A DNA stretch of 5,615 nucleotides, from assembly GCA_019690055.1 (NCBI GenBank), contig JADGGF010000312.1:1-5615 (forward strand), read 5' to 3'. This document shows positions 1-5,455 of the stretch, piece after piece. The stretch is from Micromonosporaceae bacterium. GTDB lineage: Bacteria > Actinomycetota > Actinomycetes > Mycobacteriales > Micromonosporaceae. The position numbers and the translations under genes are program-made. Numbering within the stretch: the stretch's first letter is position 1; each line of letters starts with the position of its first letter. The notes beneath the pieces were generated by a model. It was given only the letters and a program-made list of their open reading frames with translations. It searched no databases and was not told the origin of the DNA.

Positions 1-50
1 GTCGACGCCTCCGTCGACCAAGGGCGGCGGCCACCGGGCCCCGACTGCCC

Positions 51-56
51 TACCCT
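51..56 (+). promoter_or_regulatory. candidate leaderless -10 box (TACCCT)
   Basis: TACCCT matches the actinobacterial -10 pattern TANNNT and ends exactly 7 nt before the ATG at 64, so transcription would start at or next to the start codon. No Shine-Dalgarno sequence lies before that ATG, which fits a leaderless mRNA. No clear -35 box is visible. The assignment is inferred from spacing alone. Confidence 0.4.
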
Positions 57-63
57 TCCAGCC

Positions 64-272
64 ATGCGGTCCCTCGGAGGCGACCGGCTCGCCACCGCCG
101 GTCTGGTTCTCCTGGCGGCGCTGCTGGGGGCGGTCTTCTGGCTCTCCTGCTCATCCCGACGCTGCTCTTCTCCGCCTCGGCCATGGGGGGTCACGGCGAT
201 CGCGATCGGGGAAGGCCCACCCCGGCGTCGCCCACGACGCTAAACCCCACCGACCAAAAGTCGACGCCGTGA
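64..272 (+). pseudogene. small single-pass membrane protein gene, apparently frameshifted
   Basis: I do not recognise the family. Reading from ATG 64, the first 26 codons give a basic N-terminus (MRSLGGDR) and a hydrophobic stretch (about residues 10-26, ending GAVFW). In that frame translation continues only to TAA 241-243 (59 aa), and the sequence after codon 26 turns Arg/Cys/Ser-rich with poor third-position GC. The frame beginning at 144 continues the hydrophobic segment (LLLIPTLLFSASA), then a polar Gly/Asp/Arg/Pro/Thr tail to TGA 270-272, with strongly GC-rich third positions. Removing the CT at 142-143, or adding one base there, joins the two into a protein of about 68-69 aa with one long membrane helix and a short hydrophilic tail. 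The simplest reading is a small membrane protein broken by an indel in the CTCTCC tract, or a sequencing error. The alternative is an intact 59-aa ORF at 64-243. Confidence 0.45.
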
Positions 273-560
273 CCGACGTGCATCGCTTCGTGGCCGCCGT
301 AATCGCTGCCCGACAGCAACTCAAAGTGACTATCCGGATTCAGCTCCGATTCAAACCGGGAAACTCACCCGCTCCGCCAAGCATCTACCGCACGCGTGGT
401 CGCCAGGCGCGGTCATGGACGGCTGTGGCCCGAGATCTCGACCTGACGACATCGCGGTCGAGTTGCCACGGCGATTTGAGGTTCGAGACCGAGGCCGTCA
501 CGAGGTAAGCACACAGGGTGACCGACGCTACCCACATGACGCTGCTCGCGGTCTCTGGCC
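273..560. other. stretch with no convincing gene
   Basis: A plus-strand ORF opens with a GTG at 269 that overlaps the preceding TGA, and runs to 508. After roughly 14 codons its third-position GC and composition no longer look coding, so I do not call it. The stretch 320-380 is relatively A/C-rich. No tRNA, terminator with a T-run, or repeat array is visible. It also lies downstream of the minus-strand HIRAN gene, for which I see no clear terminator here. Confidence 0.4.
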
Positions 561-1595
561 CTATTGCGCGGCAACCCACCATTGCCAGCCGTGCGGTGCA
601 GGCGGAAGATGCGGCGGTGGGGTCCAACCCGGTGGTGGCACCCACCCTGGCGGCGGGGCCGGCCAGCCCGGCGGCGGATTGAAACGCCACGAACCAGCGG
701 CGGTGGCCGCTCCTTCCTGCACCGGGCTTGCTTCTTGGGCCGCTGCGACCTGCCCGGGGATGGTTGGTGCCGCGACGGACCTCGATGACGTTCCATTGGT
801 GGCCAGAAACTCCTGGGACAACTCCCCTGCTCGAGCTACGTAGAGTGTGATGTCCGCCTTGAGGGCGTTCCCCTTGAGAATCGCTCGGCCCGTGGTCGCT
901 AGGCCGCGATCGGCGAAGTAGCGAATTGCAGGCAGCAACTCCCCGCTCATTTTCGGGGTGAGCCGCCCCGCGGGCTGGCCATCCACGCGAACCTCGACCA
1001 GCGTCTTGGTCGTCCGGGCGGTCTGCTCGGAAACCTCGTGCAGCGTCACGTGGATCCATGTCTCGCCAGCGGGACCGATAAGGGGAACCAAGGTGTTGAG
1101 ATAGTTCTCCTCACCGGTCACGTGAATGGCGCCGCCGCGTGGCAGCATGACGTGCTCGGCTGCTGGAGGTCGGTTCGCCGGTACCAGCAGGTGCGGCTCG
1201 TTGAGATCGAGATAAACGGAACCGACGAACCTGGTGAACGTCCGCTCGCGACCGCGCTCGTCGAAGTCGTAGTCCTCCACAAGTGCACCGCGAACCTGAG
1301 CGGGGACCTGAGGCAGCCAGCCATGTGAGCAGAGGTTGGCGAGGACAGTGACGTAGCGGGCCGCGTCCTCCCGCGGTAGATAGCCGACGATCTGGCCGCC
1401 GATCAGAACCTGGACAGCGTTCCCGTCATACCGATTGGTTGGCTCGGGGACCAGATGGGCGAGCGTTGTGACTTCGGTCCATTCAAGGGTGGGCACACCG
1501 ATGATCTTTTGGAGCGTGGTGAAGTACTGCGACTCACCCACTACCTCCTGATTGTACCAACCCCTCGATCCCCACAGATCGAACGGCTCCCGCAT
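561..1595 (-). CDS. HIRAN-domain protein with second HIRAN-like half and Pro-Gly-Trp tail
   Basis: This 344-aa protein starts at ATG 1593-1595, preceded by AGGAG (1605-1609) 9 nt upstream. Residues 18-80 form a HIRAN domain: VVGESQY (18-24), PEPTNRYDGNAVQV (50-63) and VGYLPREDA (70-78) are the family signatures. HIRAN domains are known as DNA-binding modules, for example recognising 3' single-stranded ends in human HLTF, and are often fused to helicases or nucleases. None is fused here. Residues about 160-255 look like a second, degenerate copy: ENYLNTLVPLIG parallels the first strand, and VEVRVDGQPAGRLTP parallels the DGNAVQV...VGYLP block. A low-complexity linker (267-302) leads to a tail with three PPPGW units (307-324) and a Trp-rich end (GWQWWV). 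No signal peptide or membrane helix is seen, so it is probably cytoplasmic. The HIRAN call is firm. The cellular role is unknown, with DNA repair or stalled-fork binding only a guess. Confidence 0.85.
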   Translation of the reverse strand: MREPFDLWGSRGWYNQEVVGESQYFTTLQKIIGVPTLEWTEVTTLAHLVPEPTNRYDGNAVQVLIGGQIVGYLPREDAARYVTVLANLCSHGWLPQVPAQVRGALVEDYDFDERGRERTFTRFVGSVYLDLNEPHLLVPANRPPAAEHVMLPRGGAIHVTGEENYLNTLVPLIGPAGETWIHVTLHEVSEQTARTTKTLVEVRVDGQPAGRLTPKMSGELLPAIRYFADRGLATTGRAILKGNALKADITLYVARAGELSQEFLATNGTSSRSVAAPTIPGQVAAAQEASPVQEGAATAAGSWRFNPPPGWPAPPPGWVPPPGWTPPPHLPPAPHGWQWWVAAQ

Positions 1596-1613
1596 ACGTA
1601 GAGACTCCTGTCG

Positions 1614-1633
1614 CCCGATGAACGTTCATCAGG
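1614..1633. promoter_or_regulatory. palindromic operator candidate upstream of HIRAN gene
   Basis: GATGAACGTTCATC at 1617-1630 is a perfect 14-bp palindrome. With one mismatched pair it extends to 20 bp (1614-1633), flanked by CC and GG. It lies 21-34 nt upstream of the HIRAN start codon and just before its AGGAG, where a dimeric repressor would block transcription. On the minus strand a TAGCCT (-10-like) sequence overlaps its upstream edge. Symmetry around AACGTT without a T-run favours an operator over a terminator. The binding protein is unknown. Confidence 0.45.
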
Positions 1634-1843
1634 CTACCTGGCAACATGGGAAAACAGAACGGTGCGATTGTGTCGGGTTTGTTTGTCCACGCGGGAATCA
1701 TGTTGCTGCGGCACGCAGAGACGGATTCGGGCGTCCCCGTACGACGTGGTTGGCGCTTCTTTCCTGAGCCAGTCGCTCAGGCTCTGGACCGTGTCGCCGT
1801 CCGCGAAATCCGCCTGGATCATCAGGTTGGCCACCCTGCTCAC
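1634..1843 (-). pseudogene. possible truncated EACC1-like gene fragment
   Basis: This 69-codon ORF starts at GTG 1841-1843, 37 nt after the Lrp stop, and ends 38 nt before the HIRAN start. The first 30-45 residues look coding: a beta-strand-like LMIQADFADGD followed by VQSLSDWLRKE and DARIRL. That order (short strand, acidic turn, SLxDWLRxE helix, second strand) resembles the N-terminus of effector-associated constant component 1 (EACC1), found in actinobacterial conflict systems near caspase- or protease-like effectors. The remainder (about residues 44-69) is Gln/His/Arg-rich with poor third-position GC, and the hydrophobic helix normally expected next in such proteins is absent. I infer a 3'-truncated remnant. 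The match is from memory of the motif, and a chance ORF remains possible. Confidence 0.3.
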
Positions 1844-1880
1844 GGGGACACATTGCCCTGTGTGCTGTCGACCCTGGTCG

Positions 1881-2321
1881 TCATTTTTCGGGTCGGGAGC
1901 GCAGGGCGAGCCGGGTCTGGGTGTAGCTCGCCCCACCGGACTTCTTGATGCGGCGCAGCAGTCGGTCGAGTTCGCTCGTGTCCGGGACGTAGACGTGCAG
2001 CAGGTAGTCGTACGGGCCGGTCACGTGCACCGCGTCGCGGATCATGGGCTGGGCCCTGGCCCAGGCGAGGAACTCGTCCGAGTCCTGGCCCGACTGGAGC
2101 CGTACGTCAATGAATGCCTCGATGCCGGCCCGGCCGGGTGGTTCGGGCGTCTCCTCGGCCAGGATCGCGCGGTAGCCGAGGATGACGCCGGCCGCCTCGA
2201 GACGCCGCACCCGGGCCGCCACCGCGTTGGTGCTCAGGCCGACCTCGCGACCGATCGCACTGAACGATGCGCGGCCATTCTCGGTCAGGATGCTGAGAAT
2301 CTTCTCGTCGACGGGGTCCAC
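1881..2321 (-). CDS. Lrp/AsnC-family transcriptional regulator
   Basis: This 146-aa protein has the classic Lrp/AsnC layout. Residues 1-54 are an AsnC-type winged helix-turn-helix: VDEKILSILTENGRASFSAIG leads into the recognition helix (about 30-41, STNAVAARVRRL), then GVILGYRAIL. Residues about 67-140 are the RAM (amino-acid sensing) domain, with VTGPYDY at 100-106 matching the ligand-pocket turn. Such proteins bind DNA as dimers to octamers and respond to amino acids. Start is GTG 2319-2321, with no Shine-Dalgarno but a -10-like TAGATT 6 nt upstream, so it is probably leaderless. It diverges from a LysE-family exporter with a 70-bp gap, a well-known arrangement in which the regulator induces export when its amino acid accumulates, as with Lrp and brnFE in Corynebacterium. 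The specific effector amino acid cannot be read from the sequence. Confidence 0.93.
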   Translation of the reverse strand: MDPVDEKILSILTENGRASFSAIGREVGLSTNAVAARVRRLEAAGVILGYRAILAEETPEPPGRAGIEAFIDVRLQSGQDSDEFLAWARAQPMIRDAVHVTGPYDYLLHVYVPDTSELDRLLRRIKKSGGASYTQTRLALRSRPEK

Positions 2322-2327
2322 GCTGCG

Positions 2328-2333
2328 AATCTA
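2328..2333 (-). promoter_or_regulatory. leaderless -10 box for the Lrp-family gene (TAGATT)
   Basis: On the minus strand TAGATT matches TANNNT and is separated from the GTG start by 6 nt (CGCAGC), putting the transcription start on the start codon. No ribosome binding site is present upstream, which supports a leaderless transcript and this choice of start. Confidence 0.5.
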
Positions 2334-2344
2334 CCCGCGAGGGC

Positions 2345-2363
2345 CGCGAGTCGTTCGGTCGCG
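2345..2363. promoter_or_regulatory. inverted repeat in the divergent lrp-lysE intergenic region
   Basis: CGCGA (2345-2349) and TCGCG (2359-2363) form an inverted repeat around a 9-nt spacer, midway between the two divergent start codons. A directly repeated CCGCGAG (2335-2341 and 2344-2350) overlaps it. Family regulators of this type usually bind their own divergent promoter, so this is a plausible operator, but in DNA this GC-rich such short repeats arise easily by chance. Confidence 0.25.
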
Positions 2364-2391
2364 CGGTTGGCCCCCGACCACACTCGCCGGC

Positions 2392-3021
2392 ATGGACGCT
2401 CTCACCGCCTTCGGCAGTGGTCTGGTGGCCGGGCTCGGCATCGCGGTCCCGCTCGGGGCGATCGGCGTACTCCTGATCCAGGAGGGGGTGATGCGCGGCC
2501 TGCGCCGGGGCGCGCCCGCGGCCGTCGCCGTGGGGGTGGTCGACACGGTGTACTGCACGGGCGCCGTTGCCCTGGGCGCGGTCGCGGCGCCGCTCATCGC
2601 GCGGTTGGGCCGCTGGCCCGCCGTGGTCGGTGGCGTGGCGCTGATCGTCATCGCGGTCCTGGGCATCCGCCGGGCGCTTCGGACGCGGGTGGCCGAGACC
2701 GAGGTGGGCGAAGTCGCCCCGGGGCCGTCGTGGCGGCGGTTCGTGTTGTTCCTGGGGCTGACGGCGATCAATCCCGCCACGCTCGTCTACTTCGCCGCCA
2801 TCACCCTCGGCCTGGCCGGTCTGTTGCGCTCGCCCGTCCGGGCCGCGCTCTTCGTGGCCGGCACGGGGCTCGCCTCAGTCGCCTGGCAGCTGCTGCTCGT
2901 CGCCTCCGGTGCCCTGCTGCGCCGGCGTACGTCACCGCGCACGCGTACGGTCACCGCCCTCATCGGCAACGCCGTGGTCGCCGCCTTCGGCGCCGCCATG
3001 CTGCTGTCGGCCACGGCCTGA
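2392..3021 (+). CDS. LysE-family amino-acid exporter
   Basis: This 209-aa integral membrane protein has about six predicted helices (roughly residues 7-29, 40-63, 74-93, 115-142, 150-173 and 185-207). Family hallmarks are the small-residue N-terminal helix ending VPLGAIGVLLIQEG (19-32), an acidic residue in helix 2 (VGVVDTVY, 47-54), a hydrophilic loop at about 97-115, and LGLTAINPATLVYF (121-134), whose NP is characteristic. LysE/RhtB proteins expel amino acids such as lysine, arginine, threonine or leucine across the cytoplasmic membrane using the proton motive force. I chose ATG 2392 because the fold begins there and upstream in-frame sequence overlaps the regulator. No Shine-Dalgarno is seen. 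CACACT, 7 nt upstream, is a one-mismatch leaderless -10. It diverges from the Lrp-type gene, its likely regulator. The substrate is not predictable. Confidence 0.92.
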   Translation: MDALTAFGSGLVAGLGIAVPLGAIGVLLIQEGVMRGLRRGAPAAVAVGVVDTVYCTGAVALGAVAAPLIARLGRWPAVVGGVALIVIAVLGIRRALRTRVAETEVGEVAPGPSWRRFVLFLGLTAINPATLVYFAAITLGLAGLLRSPVRAALFVAGTGLASVAWQLLLVASGALLRRRTSPRTRTVTALIGNAVVAAFGAAMLLSATA

Positions 3022-3263
3022 CCCGGCGCGACGGTCGGGTACAGTCTCGTTCTCACCCGAAGCCATCCTTACGACGACGCATGGCGGGCACGATCGAAGA
3101 CCGCCGGTTCGTCGTGTCCATGGGCCACGGGCACCTCGTGAGCTCGCCGCCGCGCACGCCGCAGGCCTGACTGCCGGGTCGGGGTCACGAGTCAGCCGAG
3201 GAACCGGAATACACCAATCCCCGTTCCGACCAGCTGTCCACCCTGGACACGCGCGCCGCTGTT
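3022..3263. other. convergent intergenic region with weak signals
   Basis: This is the gap between the exporter and the convergent SCO4402-like gene. It holds a possible plus-strand promoter (CTGACC at 3018-3023, 16-nt spacer, TACAGT at 3040-3045), followed by a 29-codon ATG ORF (3081-3170, beginning MAGTIEDRR) with no ribosome binding site, which I do not call as a gene. Weak stems are TCGGGT/ACCCGA (3035-3040/3055-3060) and CTGACT/AGTCAG (3167-3172/3190-3195). Neither has a T-run. Confidence 0.35.
3235..3249. terminator. compact hairpin, candidate terminator between convergent genes
   Basis: TGTCCA-CCC-TGGACA is a perfect 6-bp stem with a 3-nt loop. It sits 14 nt beyond the stop codon of the minus-strand gene ending at 3264. 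No U-tract follows on either strand, which is common for actinobacterial terminators but lowers certainty. It could serve both converging transcripts. Confidence 0.4.
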
Positions 3264-3626
3264 TCAGTTTTCGGCCGGCGTCTGGCTGGCCATGAGCTGG
3301 TAGGCGGTGGCTGCGGCCCGGGTGACCTCGGGCCATCGGGGGTGGGTCAGGTAGTCGTCGTCGGATCCGGTTGGTTCGAGCTCGTCGATGATGGCCAACA
3401 ACGGTCGCAATGTGGCGGCAATCGCGTCGGCCTCGTCGACGTTGACCAGGATGGTTCCGATGGCGTCGGCCGGTGATCGCTGGTCCCAGAACGTGTCGTT
3501 GACGAGCCAGTCCACGGCTTCGGTCAGGCCCGGCCACGATGTCGGGGCAGGCGGTTGAAGGGTCGCGAGGATGGCCAGGGCCTCCATGACGTCGCCCCGC
3601 CGACCAGGCCACGCGACGGCAGTCAT
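3264..3626 (-). CDS. SCO4402-like protein of unknown function
   Basis: This 120-aa soluble protein has no signal peptide or membrane segment. The pattern resembles the actinobacterial SCO4402 family: an N-terminal WPGRRGDVMEAL (6-17), a central acidic segment DWLVNDTFWDQRSPADAIG (39-57), an acidic helix with DEADAIAATLRPL, and a C-terminal HPRWPEVTRAAATAYQLM helix. That family is known only as small hypothetical proteins, with no established activity to my knowledge. ATG 3624-3626 was chosen because the family-like GRR motif lies directly after it. The ribosome binding site is weak (GGGGTGG). An internal ATG at residue 14 would remove the motif. It diverges from the unrecognised gene at 3948 across a 321-bp gap. 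The coding call is good, while the family name is from pattern recognition. Confidence 0.7.
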   Translation of the reverse strand: MTAVAWPGRRGDVMEALAILATLQPPAPTSWPGLTEAVDWLVNDTFWDQRSPADAIGTILVNVDEADAIAATLRPLLAIIDELEPTGSDDDYLTHPRWPEVTRAAATAYQLMASQTPAEN

Positions 3627-3947
3627 TCGGCTGCCACCCCGGTTGTCGCAACGGTGAAGGCACGTGTTGTCATCAGCGACGATGGTCGAGATTCTGGCCG
3701 ATATTGGCGTGACCGGTGGGCTTTCACGGACCGCGGTGATCGGCGGGTTGGGTCCGTATCCATGGACGAGCCAGTGCCCCAGGCATCGCGGTGGCGGTGG
3801 GCGTAGCCGTCGCTAACCAAGCGATTGACTCTGGCGTCAATGCTATGGCGGACTGTCGGTTGTCCCGGCTGTACTTGTGGCTGTAGACGGGAGCCGGAGG
3901 AAGCCGCCGACCACCGCCCCGACGATCTCCATCAGCCGGAGGCGGTG
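3627..3947. other. 321-bp divergent intergenic region, no convincing gene
   Basis: Short ORFs on both strands here have low coding character. The region must hold the promoters of both flanking divergent genes. It contains ACGGACC/GGTCCGT (3726-3732/3751-3757, 7-bp arms, 18-nt spacer), a small palindrome ACCGCGGT (3730-3737), and ATTGAC/GTCAAT at 3824-3841. No promoter with both boxes at good spacing stands out. Confidence 0.4.
3824..3841. promoter_or_regulatory. ATTGAC-N6-GTCAAT inverted repeat upstream of the 3948 gene
   Basis: This is a perfect 6-bp inverted repeat with a 6-nt spacer, about 107 nt before the ATG at 3948. Its left arm contains TTGACT, a good -35 hexamer. A dimeric regulator could bind here and occlude the promoter. 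No matching -10 at the usual spacing is clear, so the promoter part is uncertain. Confidence 0.3.
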
Positions 3948-4358
3948 ATGGCTTACTCAGTTCGGCTGTTTGCCGTTACCGGTGATCCGGTCGTGCAGCG
4001 CCTGCTACCGCAGTTGGTGGACGCGGTGACGGCGCGCGTTCCAGAGGCGACGGTGCTCGACTATCACGATGGTGTCGCGATCGCTTGGTGCGAGCTGGCC
4101 TCGCCGGGCCATGACAGCAGTGTCATCGTGCAGGTAGTCACTGCTCCGAGCCGGGTTAGGTTTGAGGTGCAGCGGGGCCTAGAGGCCGGTGGTCCGGAAC
4201 GTCTTACCGCGTGTGACACGGTGATGGAACTGATCCCTTCCAGCGACGTGAACTGGGAAATCGTGCGGACCATCTTCAGGACGGCCGCCGAGCGGTGGTC
4301 CGCCATCCTGTATGACGAGGGTTCCGGGTTTGACATCTCCATCGAAGACGAGATCTGA
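3948..4358 (+). CDS. unrecognised 136-aa protein with acidic C-terminus
   Basis: I do not recognise the family. The start at ATG 3948 is supported by GGAGG (3938-3942) 5 nt upstream. Earlier in-frame codons give a Cys/Arg/Pro-rich stretch that does not look coding. The product is soluble, with no signal peptide or membrane helix. It opens with a strand-like AYSVRLFAV, then a helix (VVQRLLPQLVDAVTARV), alternating hydrophobic strands (TVLDYHDGVAIAWCEL, SVIVQVV, RVRFEVQRG), a region containing NWEIVRTIFRTAAERW that should be helical, and an acidic end (DISIEDEI). This alternation suggests a small alpha/beta domain. The acidic surface would fit a binding or immunity-type protein, but nothing in the context confirms that. 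It diverges from the SCO4402-like gene and converges on the VOC gene, so it is probably monocistronic. Coding status is well supported by codon bias. Confidence 0.75.
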   Translation: MAYSVRLFAVTGDPVVQRLLPQLVDAVTARVPEATVLDYHDGVAIAWCELASPGHDSSVIVQVVTAPSRVRFEVQRGLEAGGPERLTACDTVMELIPSSDVNWEIVRTIFRTAAERWSAILYDEGSGFDISIEDEI

Positions 4359-4430
4359 CAACCGCGCCACCGAGGCCCTGCAGCTGTGCTGGCGATCTCA
4401 AATGCGCCTACACACAACGGGGTGGGACAC

Positions 4431-4835
4431 CTAAGTCCAGTGTGGACGGCGAGCCAGGAGTTCGGGGAACTCAGGCTGGAGGATGCAGAACTCATTACCC
4501 CAGGGATCGCGCATGACCCAGAAGTCGTAGCCGCGCTCTTGCTGATGGTCGTACCGGGTTGCGCCCAGTGCCTCGAGTCGCTGCACCTCGGCTTCCACAT
4601 CATCGGTCTCCAGGTCGAGATGCATGCGTTCCTTGGATGTCTTGGGGTCGCCGGTGCGCTGAAGCAAGATTCGGACCTCGGAGTCAGGCAGCTTCAACCG
4701 CCGGTACACCGAACGACTCGCCTCAGAAAGCGGCTCCTCGGTGGCGTCGAGTGCGGCCGACCAGAACGCCACCGCCCGGTCAAGGTCGTCACAATCGATC
4801 ACGAAGTGACACAGGCGGCTTCGATGACGAGCCAT
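4431..4835 (-). CDS. VOC-superfamily (glyoxalase/bleomycin-resistance fold) protein
   Basis: This 134-aa protein starts at ATG 4833-4835 with a strong GGAGG 5 nt upstream. It has the paired beta-alpha-beta-beta-beta modules of the vicinal oxygen chelate fold. Module 1 is CHFVIDCDDLDRAVAFWSAAL (9-29) followed by VYRRLKLPDSEVRILLQR (43-60). Module 2 is MHLDLETDDVEAEVQRLEALG (71-91) followed by the hallmark VMRDPWGNEFCIL (107-119). Potential metal ligands are H10, H72 and E115, at the expected places. It resembles the actinobacterial glyoxalase_6-type single-domain proteins. Relatives include glyoxalase I, dioxygenases and drug-binding resistance proteins, and the substrate cannot be deduced here. 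It lies 61 nt downstream of the disrupted toxin gene on the same strand. With no clear own promoter seen, it may be transcribed with the toxin-antitoxin pair. Confidence 0.9.
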   Translation of the reverse strand: MARHRSRLCHFVIDCDDLDRAVAFWSAALDATEEPLSEASRSVYRRLKLPDSEVRILLQRTGDPKTSKERMHLDLETDDVEAEVQRLEALGATRYDHQQERGYDFWVMRDPWGNEFCILQPEFPELLARRPHWT

Positions 4836-4896
4836 TGACCCTCCATGTTCATCACGAGCCGCGCGCCCGAGTCTCCCCTACCAGCGCCTATCCGGT

Positions 4897-5153
4897 TTAC
4901 GTGTCTGCGAGCACGTGCAGCAGAGCGATGACCTCGCTGCCCTCGCATGGGGTGACGGCATACCAGATCGTCACGCCATCGGCGGGCAGGCGAAGCTTGA
5001 AACACACGGCAGCGGATCATCGGGCGAATACGGGTCAGCCAAAGAGGGGACCCGCTCATCGACCAAGTGCAAGACCAGCCGCATAACCGCACGACGCTGC
5101 GGTTCGGGTAGAGCTTGGATGTTTGGCCGCGTGTCACCCAGGGAACTGGACAC
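4897..5153 (-). pseudogene. RelE/ParE-like toxin gene, frameshifted
   Basis: From GTG 5151-5153, 2 nt after the antitoxin stop, the frame encodes a helix ALPEPQRRAVMRLVLHLVDE (14-33) and ADPYSPDDPLP (39-49), typical of the early part of RelE/ParE-superfamily toxins. It then runs into an unlikely SSFACPPMA and stops at TGA 4971. A second frame carries the expected C-terminal sheet: FKLRLPADGVTIWYAV, then SEVIALLHVLADT, ending at TAA 4897-4899. The join falls on ACACAC at 5002-5007. Removing one AC, or adding one base, restores a protein of about 84 aa, close to the usual 80-100. Intact relatives are mRNA interferases or gyrase poisons. The split C-terminus carries core strands, so the product as sequenced should be inactive. 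A sequencing error is possible. The N-terminus lacks the usual first beta-strand, so the family assignment is moderate. Confidence 0.6.
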
Positions 5154-5155
5154 GT

Positions 5156-5341
5156 CTACTCACGGACGCCCCACGCCTCCGCAAGCTCTTCCCGCGTGAG
5201 CATGCGACCCGCAGCCTCTGGACCCCCGGCGGCGAGGAAAGCCTTAGCCCGGCGCAGCGCCTCCGCGTCACCCTCAGCCAAGCGCAGGCGCCGCAACTCC
5301 GCCTTCATCGCCTCATACTCGGCCCGCGGGATGGTATCCAT
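5156..5341 (-). CDS. small antitoxin-like protein (type II TA partner)
   Basis: This is a 61-aa charged protein beginning MDTIPRAEYEAMKAELRRL. The first two-thirds is a Glu/Ala/Arg/Leu-rich helix (about residues 6-40), and the end is a second helix, LTREELAEAWGVRE. Size, high charge, position directly before a RelE/ParE-like toxin frame and a 2-nt gap all suit a type II antitoxin, which would bind and neutralise the toxin and repress the operon. I cannot assign a named antitoxin family, and no ribbon-helix-helix or Phd signature is clear. ATG 5339-5341 was chosen for GAGG 8 nt upstream. In-frame alternatives are ATG at 5362 (68 aa) and GTG at 5398 (80 aa), both with poorer ribosome binding sites. 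With its partner frameshifted, it may be an orphan antitoxin. Confidence 0.65.
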   Translation of the reverse strand: MDTIPRAEYEAMKAELRRLRLAEGDAEALRRAKAFLAAGGPEAAGRMLTREELAEAWGVRE

Positions 5342-5455
5342 CTCGGTCGCCTCAACGCTCATGCCGTGAGGTGACGTCCCCCGCGTGCCGAGCAGCACGT
5401 CGCGACGCTTCTCAGCGTGATCATCGAGGTTCTGGGCCGACGTCCCGTCCGCGCA

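Noticed and set aside
1..65. Start of a minus-strand gene running off the left edge (ATG at 63-65)
   Set aside because: Only about 21 codons are visible, with no ribosome binding site or recognisable motif.
320..400. tRNA-like remnant on the minus strand (GTTTGAATCGG resembling a T-arm)
   Set aside because: No matching acceptor, D or anticodon arms could be folded around it.
269..508. Plus-strand ORF with GTG overlapping the TGA of the left-end gene
   Set aside because: Coding-like composition lasts only about 14 codons. After that third positions and residue use look random, and there is no recognisable domain.
485..555. GAGACCG ... CGGTCTC inverted repeat downstream of the HIRAN gene
   Set aside because: The arms are about 57 nt apart with no T-run, so it is not a credible terminator.
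1662..3170. 502-codon plus-strand ORF
   Set aside because: It is antisense to the Lrp-type gene and out of frame with the exporter. Its long Arg/Gly/Pro-rich run is the usual shadow of high-GC genes.
4436..4448. GTCCA-GTG-TGGAC hairpin at the 3' end of the VOC gene
   Set aside because: It lies inside the C-terminal coding sequence and has only a 5-bp stem.
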